From the NCBI GenBank assembly GCA_051657745.1, contig JBOFLG010000163.1, positions 1-9,773 of the forward strand: 9,773 bases of DNA. The letters are read 5' to 3'. A model generated the notes under the pieces. That model saw nothing but the letters and a program-made list of their open reading frames with translations, was not told where the DNA came from and ran no database searches. This DNA comes from JBOFLG01 sp051657745 (GTDB lineage: Bacteria; Actinomycetota; Actinomycetes; Actinomycetales; Dermatophilaceae). The position numbers were made by a program, and so were the translations under genes. This document shows, piece after piece, positions 1 to 5,210 of this stretch. Within the stretch, counting starts at the first letter, position 1. Each line of letters begins with the position of its first letter.

Positions 1-14
1 ATGCCCGTTCGATG

Positions 15-61
15 GAATGACGAAGACCCGGCGAGAAATACTCGCCGGGTCTTCGTCATTC
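15..61 (-). terminator. Perfect 21-bp hairpin directly behind tRNA-Ala
   Basis: Positions 15-35 and 41-61 are perfectly complementary over 21 bp around a 5-nt loop (AAATA on the plus strand). The stem begins 3 nt after the last tRNA base, so it most likely stops tRNA transcription and may define the 3' end for trimming. No T-tract follows on the minus strand, so it is a T-less hairpin of the kind common in high-GC actinobacteria. Because it is symmetrical it could also stop transcription entering from the left edge. The hairpin is certain from the sequence; the terminator role is inferred. Confidence 0.8.
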
Positions 62-136
<75 letters not shown>

Positions 137-169
137 GAGCGGGTACCAACCCCAAGTGGGGCGACGGGA

Positions 170-198
170 AGTCTACCCACGCGGCCCCGGTGGCAACC
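170..198 (-). promoter_or_regulatory. Likely sigma-A promoter of tRNA-Ala
   Basis: On the minus strand a TAGACT box (175 down to 170) fits the actinobacterial -10 consensus TANNNT. A GGTTGC/TTGCCA stretch at 198-191 gives a -35-like element at 15-17 nt spacing, depending on register. Transcription would begin near 163, about 27 nt before the mature tRNA, a normal 5' leader for RNase P. The -10 is convincing and the -35 is weak. Confidence 0.6.
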
Positions 199-267
199 AA
201 ATCGGCCCACCCTCGCCCAGCATTCGGTCATCGTCGTCGCCTCGATCTCGGCCTCGCCGAGTCGTGC

Positions 268-981
268 TCACTGCAGCGCCGGCCGCGGCGGCGCGGGAGT
301 GCTCGCAGCCACGGTGCTGGGCGCACCGACGTTCCAGGTGATCACTCGCCATCCGGACCGACCCTCCGCCAACTCTGACCAGTGGCAGTTGTCGAAGGCG
401 CCGAACACCCGCCAGGCCAACTGGTGGTCGATGCCGAGCAGCCACGCCGCCGCGGCCCGACCGGCCACCCCGTGGGTCGAGACCACGACGCGCTCCCCTG
501 GCGCCATCTCACCGAGCAGGTCGTCGAGGCCCGCGCCGACCCGGGTGACCACCTCGCTCATCGTCTCTCCGCTGTCGCCCCGCCGGACGTCCTCGCCGCG
601 GAGAATCGCCGCCCGTTCGGCCGGCCAGGATGCCTCCACCTCCGCGGTGGTCAGCCCCTGCCACGCGCCCGCATGAATCTCGCGGAAGCGCGGGTCGAGG
701 AACACCGGGACCCCGAGCGCCCGCCCTGCCGTCTCCCCCGTGCACCGGGCGCGGGCCAGGTCCGAGGTGACCACCCGCGACGGCGCGTGAACGGCCAACG
801 CCGGCCCCACGGCATCCGCCTGCCGTTCGCCGACCTCGGACAGGGGGGTATCGAGCTGCCCCTGCCAGACGCCGGCCGCGTTGTGGGCGGTCTGACCGTG
901 CCGGAGGATGATGATGCGGCGTTCGCCCGCGGATGCCGCAGCGGAGCCACCCGTGGACGGGGTGGCGGATGCCGCGCTCAC
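268..981 (-). CDS. Histidine phosphatase family protein (phosphoglycerate-mutase-like)
   Basis: A 237-residue cytosolic enzyme of the histidine phosphatase superfamily. The phosphohistidine motif LRHGQT lies at residues 26-31 (nucleophile H28), SDLARAR at 73-79, the acid residue E101 in FREIHAGAWQG, and the second catalytic histidine H170 in STHG. These are the superfamily's signature elements, so a phosphatase or mutase is well supported, but the substrate cannot be told. The enzyme follows rsfS in many actinobacteria. About 20 low-complexity residues (Ala, Ser, Thr, Gly) precede the domain, and a Pro/Ala-rich tail ends it. The GTG start (981-979) overlaps the rsfS TGA as GTGA, with AGGGTGG just upstream, implying translational coupling as last gene of the nadD operon. 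No clear terminator follows, so readthrough into tRNA-Ala is possible. Confidence 0.93.
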   Translation of the reverse strand: MSAASATPSTGGSAAASAGERRIIILRHGQTAHNAAGVWQGQLDTPLSEVGERQADAVGPALAVHAPSRVVTSDLARARCTGETAGRALGVPVFLDPRFREIHAGAWQGLTTAEVEASWPAERAAILRGEDVRRGDSGETMSEVVTRVGAGLDDLLGEMAPGERVVVSTHGVAGRAAAAWLLGIDHQLAWRVFGAFDNCHWSELAEGRSGWRVITWNVGAPSTVAASTPAPPRPALQ

Positions 982-1358
982 CGGCCACCCTGCTCAGTGC
1001 CGACCACCCCAAGATCCACGGCCGGGCAGTCCTTCCACAACCGTTCGATCTCGTAGAACGCCCGCTCGTCATCGTGCTGCACATGGACCACCACATCGAC
1101 GAAGTCCAACAGCACCCACCGCCCCTCGCGCCGCCCTTCCCGGCGCACCGGCTTCGCGCCCTGCTCGCGCAGCACGTCCTCGACCTCCTCGACGATGGAA
1201 CCGACCTGCCGCTCCGACTCGGCCGAGACGATGACGAACACATCGGTGAGGGCGAGCTGGTCGGACACGTCGATGCCGGTGATCGTGGTCGCGAGCTTGT
1301 CAGCGGCAGCCCGCGCCGCGCTGCGGGCGAGATCGATCGAGCGGTCAGTGGCGGTCAC
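978..1358 (-). CDS. rsfS: Ribosome silencing factor RsfS
   Basis: A 126-residue protein of the RsfS/Iojap/DUF143 family. Family members bind ribosomal protein uL14 on the 50S subunit and block joining of the 30S, which lowers translation in stationary phase or starvation. Family features are LALTDVFVIVSAESERQV (residues 35-52), a central helix rich in Glu/Val, RWVLLDFVDVVVHV (80-93) and the AFYEIERLW signature (100-108). Length is typical. An upstream ATG would add 22 residues, but the GTG at 1358 is better: it has the strong site AAGGAGAG four to five bases upstream and overlaps the nadD stop as GTGA. Its own stop overlaps the next gene, also as GTGA. Operon position after nadD is the conserved bacterial arrangement. 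Confidence 0.95.
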   Translation of the reverse strand: MTATDRSIDLARSAARAAADKLATTITGIDVSDQLALTDVFVIVSAESERQVGSIVEEVEDVLREQGAKPVRREGRREGRWVLLDFVDVVVHVQHDDERAFYEIERLWKDCPAVDLGVVGTEQGGR

Positions 1359-1954
1359 GACTCTCCTTGGTAGAGATGGTGTTTGGCGATGTACTGGACA
1401 ACACCGTCGGGCACGAGGTACCACACCGGCTTGCCGCTTCGGATCCGCGCACGACAGTCCGTGGAACTGATCGCCATCGCGGGCACTTCCATGAGATCGA
1501 CACGGTCGGCGGGAAGCCCGGACTCCGACAGCTCGTAGCCCGGCCGGGTGACACCGATGAACCGGGCCATCCCGAACAACTCATCGGAGTCTTTCCAGGA
1601 CAGGATCCGGGCCAGCGCGTCGGCGCCGGTGATGAAGAACAGCTCGGCCCTCGGGTGGTGCGCCCGCAGGTCGCGGAGCGTGTCGATGGTGTAGGTGGCG
1701 CCCTCGCGGTCGATGTCGACGCGCGAGACGGAGAAACATGGGTTGGATGCCGTGGCCACCACCGTCATCAGGTACCGGTGCTCAGCGGGTGCGACGTCGC
1801 GCCCGCCCTTCTGCCAGGGTTCGCCGGTCGGCACGAACACGACCTCGTCCAGCCCGAGGAGGGCCTGCACCTCGGATGCCGCAACGAGGTGCCCGTGATG
1901 GATCGGGTCGAAGGTGCCCCCCATCACGCCGAGCCGAGCCGGAGCGTCGCTCAG
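1355..1954 (-). CDS. nadD: Nicotinate-nucleotide adenylyltransferase NadD, probable CTG start
   Basis: Transfers AMP from ATP to nicotinate mononucleotide, giving deamido-NAD, a cytosolic step shared by de novo and salvage NAD synthesis. The nucleotidyltransferase fold is shown by GGTFDPIHHGHL, which holds the HxGH-type ATP-binding motif, then VFVPTGEPWQK, FITGADAL, and the C-terminal ISSTDCR motif. The start is the odd point. GTG (1927) or ATG (1924) would begin at MGGTFDP and remove the first beta strand (RLGV) that precedes this motif in the family. Between the in-frame stop at 2014-2012 and position 1928 there is no ATG, GTG or TTG. The CTG at 1954-1952 gives MSDAPARLGVMGG (199 residues), has GGAG 8 nt upstream, and overlaps the upstream stop as CTGA. 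The product is certain; the CTG start is inferred, with 1927 as fallback. Confidence 0.93.
   Translation of the reverse strand: MSDAPARLGVMGGTFDPIHHGHLVAASEVQALLGLDEVVFVPTGEPWQKGGRDVAPAEHRYLMTVVATASNPCFSVSRVDIDREGATYTIDTLRDLRAHHPRAELFFITGADALARILSWKDSDELFGMARFIGVTRPGYELSESGLPADRVDLMEVPAMAISSTDCRARIRSGKPVWYLVPDGVVQYIAKHHLYQGES
1361..1368 (-). promoter_or_regulatory. Strong Shine-Dalgarno that decides the rsfS start
   Basis: AAGGAGAG on the minus strand lies inside the 3' end of nadD, just before the GTG at 1358-1356. It is the best ribosome binding site in the window. It supports the short GTG start of RsfS over the upstream ATG at 1424. Confidence 0.8.
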
Positions 1955-2211
1955 TTCCGGTGCTCCGCAGGCTCCGGCCGCTGCGGCTGACTCGAGGTGG
2001 TTCCGGCACCGTCATCCGAGCGGATGGGCGACTCGGCCCCGTGGGAGGCGCCGTCCGGGCGGGCGTACTTCTGGGCGGTGCCGCGGAAACTCCAGGTCAG
2101 GCCCAGCAGCAGGGCGAACACCAGGAGGGCAATCACGCCGAAGGACCACGGCGGGATCGGCAACTCACGGACTGCCTCCTCGGAGGCCACGACGACCACG
2201 GGCAACGTCAT
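1951..2211 (-). CDS. Small single-pass membrane protein, unknown function
   Basis: An 86-residue protein with one clear hydrophobic segment at about residues 23-41 (FGVIALLVFALLLGLTW), followed by SFRGTAQKYAR and a hydrophilic, probably disordered tail rich in Ser, Pro and charged residues. The N-terminus is short and mildly hydrophobic and the basic residues follow the helix, suggesting a cytoplasmic tail. I do not recognise a characterised family; small one-TM proteins next to nadD are common in Micrococcales. The ATG at 2211 is chosen because TAGGGT ends 7 nt before it, a leaderless-type arrangement. A GTG at 2220 or an ATG at 2256 would extend it. It is first in the operon, and its TGA overlaps the proposed CTG start of nadD. 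Function unknown. Confidence 0.75.
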   Translation of the reverse strand: MTLPVVVVASEEAVRELPIPPWSFGVIALLVFALLLGLTWSFRGTAQKYARPDGASHGAESPIRSDDGAGTTSSQPQRPEPAEHRN

Positions 2212-2218
2212 GTCCGTC

Positions 2219-2224
2219 ACCCTA
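2219..2224 (-). promoter_or_regulatory. TAGGGT -10 box, probable leaderless promoter of the nadD operon
   Basis: TAGGGT (2224 down to 2219, minus strand) matches TANNNT, and 7 nt (GACGGAC) separate it from the ATG at 2211. Transcription would begin at or next to the A of ATG, giving a leaderless mRNA. No convincing -35 hexamer is seen 16-18 nt upstream. The same bases include AGGG, so an ordinary ribosome site remains possible. Confidence 0.5.
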
Positions 2225-2300
2225 CCCGGACCGCCATCCACCAGTGTTTTCCACACCCCTGTGCACGACTCCGGCCTTCCGCACCCGGCCCTGTGGACGA

Positions 2301-2316
2301 CACGCCACCTGGCGTG
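2301..2316. promoter_or_regulatory. Operator-like inverted repeat upstream of the nadD operon
   Basis: CACGCCA-CC-TGGCGTG is a perfect 7+2+7 inverted repeat about 80 bp upstream of the candidate nadD-operon promoter. The 2-nt centre makes an RNA hairpin unlikely, so a dimeric protein site is the natural reading. No cognate regulator is visible in the window. Confidence 0.3.
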
Positions 2317-2344
2317 ACCTCGACGAGAAGTCAGCGGGAAGTGC

Positions 2345-2374
2345 TTGCGCGCGTAGCGGATACCGGTCTAGAAC
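2345..2374 (+). promoter_or_regulatory. Possible promoter of the candidate non-coding RNA
   Basis: TTGCGC (2345-2350) and TAGAAC (2369-2374) are separated by 18 nt. The -35 keeps the TTG, and the -10 resembles TAGAAT but ends in C. Transcription would begin near 2381. This is a moderate match only. Its interest comes from what lies downstream: a hairpin-rich, apparently non-coding stretch ending in a strong terminator-like hairpin. Confidence 0.3.
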
Positions 2375-2380
2375 AGGTGG

Positions 2381-2699
2381 GTGCCCTGACTCGGCCCCGA
2401 CGTCGGAGACTCGACGTCGTCGCTATCGTCCGGGCTGGTCGTACGGATAACGGCACGACCTCCTGACCGGGACCCGCGTTCCGGCGGGGGCCGTGATGGC
2501 CACCTTGGCCATCACGTGAGCGCGCGACGGCGCGAGTGTCGCGGCCGGCGACCCGAGTCGAAGTTCGTCCTGCAGGGGGACGACGCCATTCGTCGCATGG
2601 CATCCCCTCGCGGTCAGTCCGCGGGGACCGACCGGCTCGACCACCTGTCGGCGTGCCGACCGCGGAGGGCCCCCGATCATGTACTCGGGGGCCCTCCGT
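2381..2699 (+). ncRNA. Candidate structured non-coding RNA
   Basis: About 320 nt with no convincing gene on either strand but dense inverted repeats. These are CGACGTCG/CGACGTCG (2398-2405, 2412-2419), GGTCGT/ACGACC (2437-2442, 2455-2460), a perfect 10-bp stem with ACCTT loop (2492-2501, 2507-2516) and CGCGAC/GTCGCG (2523-2528, 2538-2543). There is also CGACG/CGTCG (2581-2585, 2591-2595) inside AGGGG/CCCCT, and a 9-bp stem with one A-C mismatch (2611-2634). A long-range helix GACTCGG/CCGAGTC (2388-2394, 2553-2559) would enclose the first group. The 14-bp hairpin at 2663-2698 would end the transcript. I see no tmRNA, RNase P or SRP RNA signature. An Ms1-like or novel RNA, or a leader of the downstream glycosyltransferase, are possibilities. 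High GC makes chance helices common, so this stays tentative. Confidence 0.35.
2663..2698 (+). terminator. 14-bp perfect hairpin, T-less terminator
   Basis: Positions 2663-2676 and 2685-2698 are perfectly complementary over 14 bp with loop TCATGTAC; a G-T wobble at 2662/2699 extends it. No T-tract follows on either strand. It lies 110 bp before the glycosyltransferase start, and no protein gene ends on the plus strand upstream of it. It may therefore end an untranslated RNA, or insulate the glycosyltransferase promoter from upstream transcription. Confidence 0.6.
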
Positions 2700-2794
2700 C
2701 GTCGTGGCGCCATCACGCTCACCGTCGCGCCGGCGCCACCCGCTCACCGGGGACGCACAGTGAAGGCCCAGCCCAGTCACCCCCGAGCGCGGCC

Positions 2795-2800
2795 TACCCT
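2795..2800 (+). promoter_or_regulatory. TACCCT -10 box, probable leaderless promoter of the glycosyltransferase
   Basis: TACCCT fits TANNNT and ends 7 nt (GATCGGC) before the ATG at 2808. No purine-rich ribosome binding site lies at the usual distance. Together these suggest transcription from the start codon. The -35 region is weak (CAGTCA at 2774-2779, 15-nt spacing). Confidence 0.5.
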
Positions 2801-2807
2801 GATCGGC

Positions 2808-3842
2808 ATGTCAGTGTCACCCGCCGTCAGCGTCGTCGTGCCCATGTACAACGAGGCCGACGTGCTCCCGTTGTTCGTCGAGCGGCTTCGCCCCGTCACG
2901 GACTCCTGGGACACCACCTACGAGGTGCTGTGCGTCGATGACGGGTCCACCGACGCCACCCCGGTGCTGCTGCAGCGACTGCGCCGCGAATGGCCCCAGG
3001 TGCGCGTCGTGCGGCTGCGCGCCAACGCCGGGCACCAGGCCGCGATCTCCGCCGGGCTTGCGCGGGCTCGCGGGCGCTGGGTGGTCACCATCGACGCCGA
3101 CCTTCAGGACCCGCCAGAGGTGGTCGGTGAGATGCTCAGCGTCGCCCGCGACCGGGGTGTCGATGTCGTGTATGGCGTACGGGCGGACCGCAGCACCGAC
3201 ACCGCCTTCAAACGAACCACGGCCCGGGCCTTCTACCGGTCGATCCGAGCGCTCTCGGATGTCGACGCCCGCGTCGATGCCGGTGACTTCCGGCTGATGT
3301 CGCGAGCCACCGTCGAGGCGATCAACGCCCTCCCCGAGCACAACCGGGTGCTGCGCCTCGTGGTTCCCGCGCTCGGCTTCCCCAGCGCGAGCGTCAGCTA
3401 CCGGCGGGCGCGGCGCGCGGCCGGGGAGTCCAAGTACCCCCTCAGCAAGATGCTGCGCCTCTCGATCGACGGCGTCACCGGGTACTCCATCGCACCGCTC
3501 CGGTTCGCCACCTGGCTCGGGCTGATGGGTGGGCTGGCCGCCACGGGCGTGCTCGCGTTCGCGGTGCTGGCGATGCTGCTCGGCAACACGCTGCCCGGCT
3601 GGACCTCGACAGTGGTGATCGTCTCCGGCGTGGGCGCGGTGCAACTCCTGGCACTGGGCATCCTTGGCGAGTACGTCGGACGCACCTACGCCGCAGTCCA
3701 AGCCAGGCCCACGTACTTCGTTGCCCACGACAGCCTGGACGACCGCACGCCGGATGACGCACGGGCCGCCGAGGGCGGCAGCGGCAGCGGCAGCGGCAGC
3801 GGCAGCGGCAGCGGCAGCGGCGCAGTCGACGACGACGTTTAG
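2808..3842 (+). CDS. GT2 membrane glycosyltransferase (polyprenyl-phosphate glycosyltransferase, GtrB/DPM1-like)
   Basis: A 344-residue family 2 glycosyltransferase, expected to move a sugar from a nucleotide donor to undecaprenyl phosphate at the inner membrane face. Domains: a GT-A fold at about 5-230, with SVVVPMYNEAD (8-18), VDDGSTD (43-49), the metal-binding DADLQDPPE (96-104), DAGDFRLMSR (157-166) and a basic AGESKYPLSKM loop (205-215). Two membrane helices follow, about 234-258 and 266-288, then GEYVGRTYAAVQARPTYFV. This architecture is that of GtrB/CsbB-type enzymes. The tail (about 316-344) is acidic and carries seven Gly-Ser dipeptides from a GGCAGC microsatellite. The start at 2808 removes a non-homologous extension and sits 7 nt after TACCCT. 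No flippase or acceptor enzyme is nearby, so sugar and product are unknown. Its TAG overlaps the proA stop. Confidence 0.93.
   Translation: MSVSPAVSVVVPMYNEADVLPLFVERLRPVTDSWDTTYEVLCVDDGSTDATPVLLQRLRREWPQVRVVRLRANAGHQAAISAGLARARGRWVVTIDADLQDPPEVVGEMLSVARDRGVDVVYGVRADRSTDTAFKRTTARAFYRSIRALSDVDARVDAGDFRLMSRATVEAINALPEHNRVLRLVVPALGFPSASVSYRRARRAAGESKYPLSKMLRLSIDGVTGYSIAPLRFATWLGLMGGLAATGVLAFAVLAMLLGNTLPGWTSTVVIVSGVGAVQLLALGILGEYVGRTYAAVQARPTYFVAHDSLDDRTPDDARAAEGGSGSGSGSGSGSGSGAVDDDV
3777..3818 (+). repeat. Hexanucleotide microsatellite (GGCAGC) x 7
   Basis: Seven perfect tandem copies of GGCAGC, in frame, followed by a partial GGC. They encode the Gly-Ser tail of the glycosyltransferase. A 6-bp unit means slippage would change tail length by two residues without shifting the frame. 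Confidence 0.97.
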
Positions 3843-5146
3843 ACCCGGATCTGACCGTCGCCTTCCACGATCCATTTGGTGGTGGTCAACTCGGGGAGTG
3901 CCATCGGCCCACGGGCGTGCAGCTTCTGTGTCGAGATACCGATCTCGGCGCCGAACCCGAACTCGCCACCGTCGGTGAACCGTGTGCTCGCGTTGACCAT
4001 GACCGCCGCCGCGTCGACCTCGGCAGTGAACCGGCGAGCAGCGGCGCGATCTTCGGTGACGATCGCCTCGGTATGGCCGGAACCGAACCGGCGGATGTGG
4101 TCGAGCGCGGCATCGAGGTCATCGACGACGCCGACCGAGATCTCGAGGCCGTGGAACTCGATGGCGAAGTGCTCGTCGGTCGCGGGCTCGTGGGCAACGC
4201 CCGCGGCATCCGCCTGGGCGCCGGCCGCGGCATCGGTGTACAGGGTGACACCGTGGCCGGCGAGGGTAGCGAGCACCTCGGGAAGAAACGTGGCGGCGAC
4301 GGCACGATGCACGAGCAGGCTCTCGGCGGCGTTACACACGCTCGGGCGGTGCGTCTTGGCGTTGACCGCAATCGCGAGAGCCTTGGTGAGGTCGGCGCCG
4401 GCGTCGACATACACGTGGCAGTTGCCAACCCCGGTCTCGATCACCGGAACCGTCGCCTGCGTGACGACACTCTGGATCAGGTCAGCACCCCCTCGGGGGA
4501 TGAGCAGGTCGACCAGCCCACGAGCGGTCATCAACGCGCGCACAGCCCCGTGCCCGCCCTCGAGGAGGGCAACGGCATCCGCCGGGAGCCCCTGCTCGGT
4601 CAGGGCGGCACGGATCACACCGACGGTGGCCCGGTTGGTGTCGGCGGCCGCACTGCCACCGCGGAGGATCACCGCGTTGCCCGATTTCAGGGCCAGGCCG
4701 GCAGCATCGACGGTGACGTTGGGGCGAGCCTCGTAGATCATCCCGATGACGCCCATCGGTACCCGCACCTGGCGGATCTGCACACCGTTGGCGAGGGTGG
4801 AGCCGCGCACTACCTCACCCACCGGATCCGGCAGAGCCGCAACGTCACGCAGTGCCTCGGCGACGGCGGCCACTCGAGGTCCGTCAAGCCTGAGCCGGTC
4901 CTGGAGAGACTGCGCCATGCCGTTCTCGCGACCCCGGGCGAGGTCCAGCCCATTGGCGGCGGTGATCTCCTCGGTCGCGGCCTCGATGGCTCCGGCCAGC
5001 GCGCGGAGCACGGCATCCTTCTCGGCGCGGGACAGCAGCGCGAGGCGTCGGGATGCCGTGCGCGCCGCCTCGCCGAGCCGGCGAACCTGCGCGGCGTCGG
5101 CCGGGTCGATCAGGACGTCAGCCGGGTCGATGGTGGTGGTGGACAT
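3839..5146 (-). CDS. proA: Glutamate-5-semialdehyde dehydrogenase (gamma-glutamyl phosphate reductase) ProA
   Basis: A 435-residue cytosolic enzyme that reduces gamma-glutamyl 5-phosphate with NADPH to glutamate semialdehyde, the second step of proline synthesis after ProB. It has the aldehyde dehydrogenase fold: RVPMGVIGMIYEARPNVTVD (128-147), the cofactor-binding LKSGNAVILRGG (153-164), LIPRGG (215-220), ETGVGNCHVYVD (237-248) and catalytic C271 in RPSVCNAAES. Near the end are DGGEFGFGAEIGIST and LTTTKWIV. Length is normal. The ATG at 5146 is chosen over 5191: it removes a non-homologous stretch and lies 6 nt after TACCCT, a leaderless arrangement. Unusually, it is separated from proB by pdxY on the opposite strand, so the proline genes are not one operon here. 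It is convergent with the glycosyltransferase, with overlapping stops. Confidence 0.98.
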   Translation of the reverse strand: MSTTTIDPADVLIDPADAAQVRRLGEAARTASRRLALLSRAEKDAVLRALAGAIEAATEEITAANGLDLARGRENGMAQSLQDRLRLDGPRVAAVAEALRDVAALPDPVGEVVRGSTLANGVQIRQVRVPMGVIGMIYEARPNVTVDAAGLALKSGNAVILRGGSAAADTNRATVGVIRAALTEQGLPADAVALLEGGHGAVRALMTARGLVDLLIPRGGADLIQSVVTQATVPVIETGVGNCHVYVDAGADLTKALAIAVNAKTHRPSVCNAAESLLVHRAVAATFLPEVLATLAGHGVTLYTDAAAGAQADAAGVAHEPATDEHFAIEFHGLEISVGVVDDLDAALDHIRRFGSGHTEAIVTEDRAAARRFTAEVDAAAVMVNASTRFTDGGEFGFGAEIGISTQKLHARGPMALPELTTTKWIVEGDGQIRV

Positions 5147-5152
5147 GCGCCA

Positions 5153-5158
5153 AGGGTA
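5153..5158 (-). promoter_or_regulatory. TACCCT -10 box, probable leaderless promoter of proA
   Basis: On the minus strand TACCCT (5158 down to 5153) is followed by 6 nt (TGGCGC) and then ATG at 5146. No Shine-Dalgarno sequence fits between them. A -35 is not evident. The 64-bp gap to the divergent pdxY start must hold the control regions of both genes. Confidence 0.5.
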
Positions 5159-5186
5159 GGTGTCTTCTGCTGCCGGGGGCATCGGC

Positions 5187-5198
5187 TGCACCGGTGCA
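5187..5198. promoter_or_regulatory. 12-bp perfect palindrome in the proA-pdxY divergent gap
   Basis: TGCACCGGTGCA is a perfect 12-bp palindrome ending 12 nt before the GTG start of pdxY. With no spacer it suits a dimeric DNA-binding protein rather than an RNA hairpin. Its position between divergent genes fits an operator. In DNA this GC-rich a palindrome of this length is not rare, so support is modest. Confidence 0.25.
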
Positions 5199-5210
5199 AG
5201 GATGGCCCGG

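Noticed and set aside
151..162. CCCCAAGTGGGG as a terminator for the phosphatase operon
   Set aside because: Only 4 bp with a 4-nt loop and no T-tract; it lies in the tRNA leader and is too weak to call.
2373..2648. 8-bp long-range pairing ACAGGTGG (2373-2380) with CCACCTGT (2641-2648) as a closing helix of the candidate RNA
   Set aside because: The left arm overlaps the proposed -10 box and lies before the predicted transcript start, so both cannot be right. About one such 8-bp match is expected by chance in a segment of this size.
2331..2780. Minus-strand open frame of 149 codons in the non-coding stretch, with overlapping plus-strand frames
   Set aside because: Arg/Gly/Pro-rich low-complexity translations without recognisable motifs, no ribosome site, and overlap with the strong 2663-2698 hairpin. 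They look like GC-driven chance frames.
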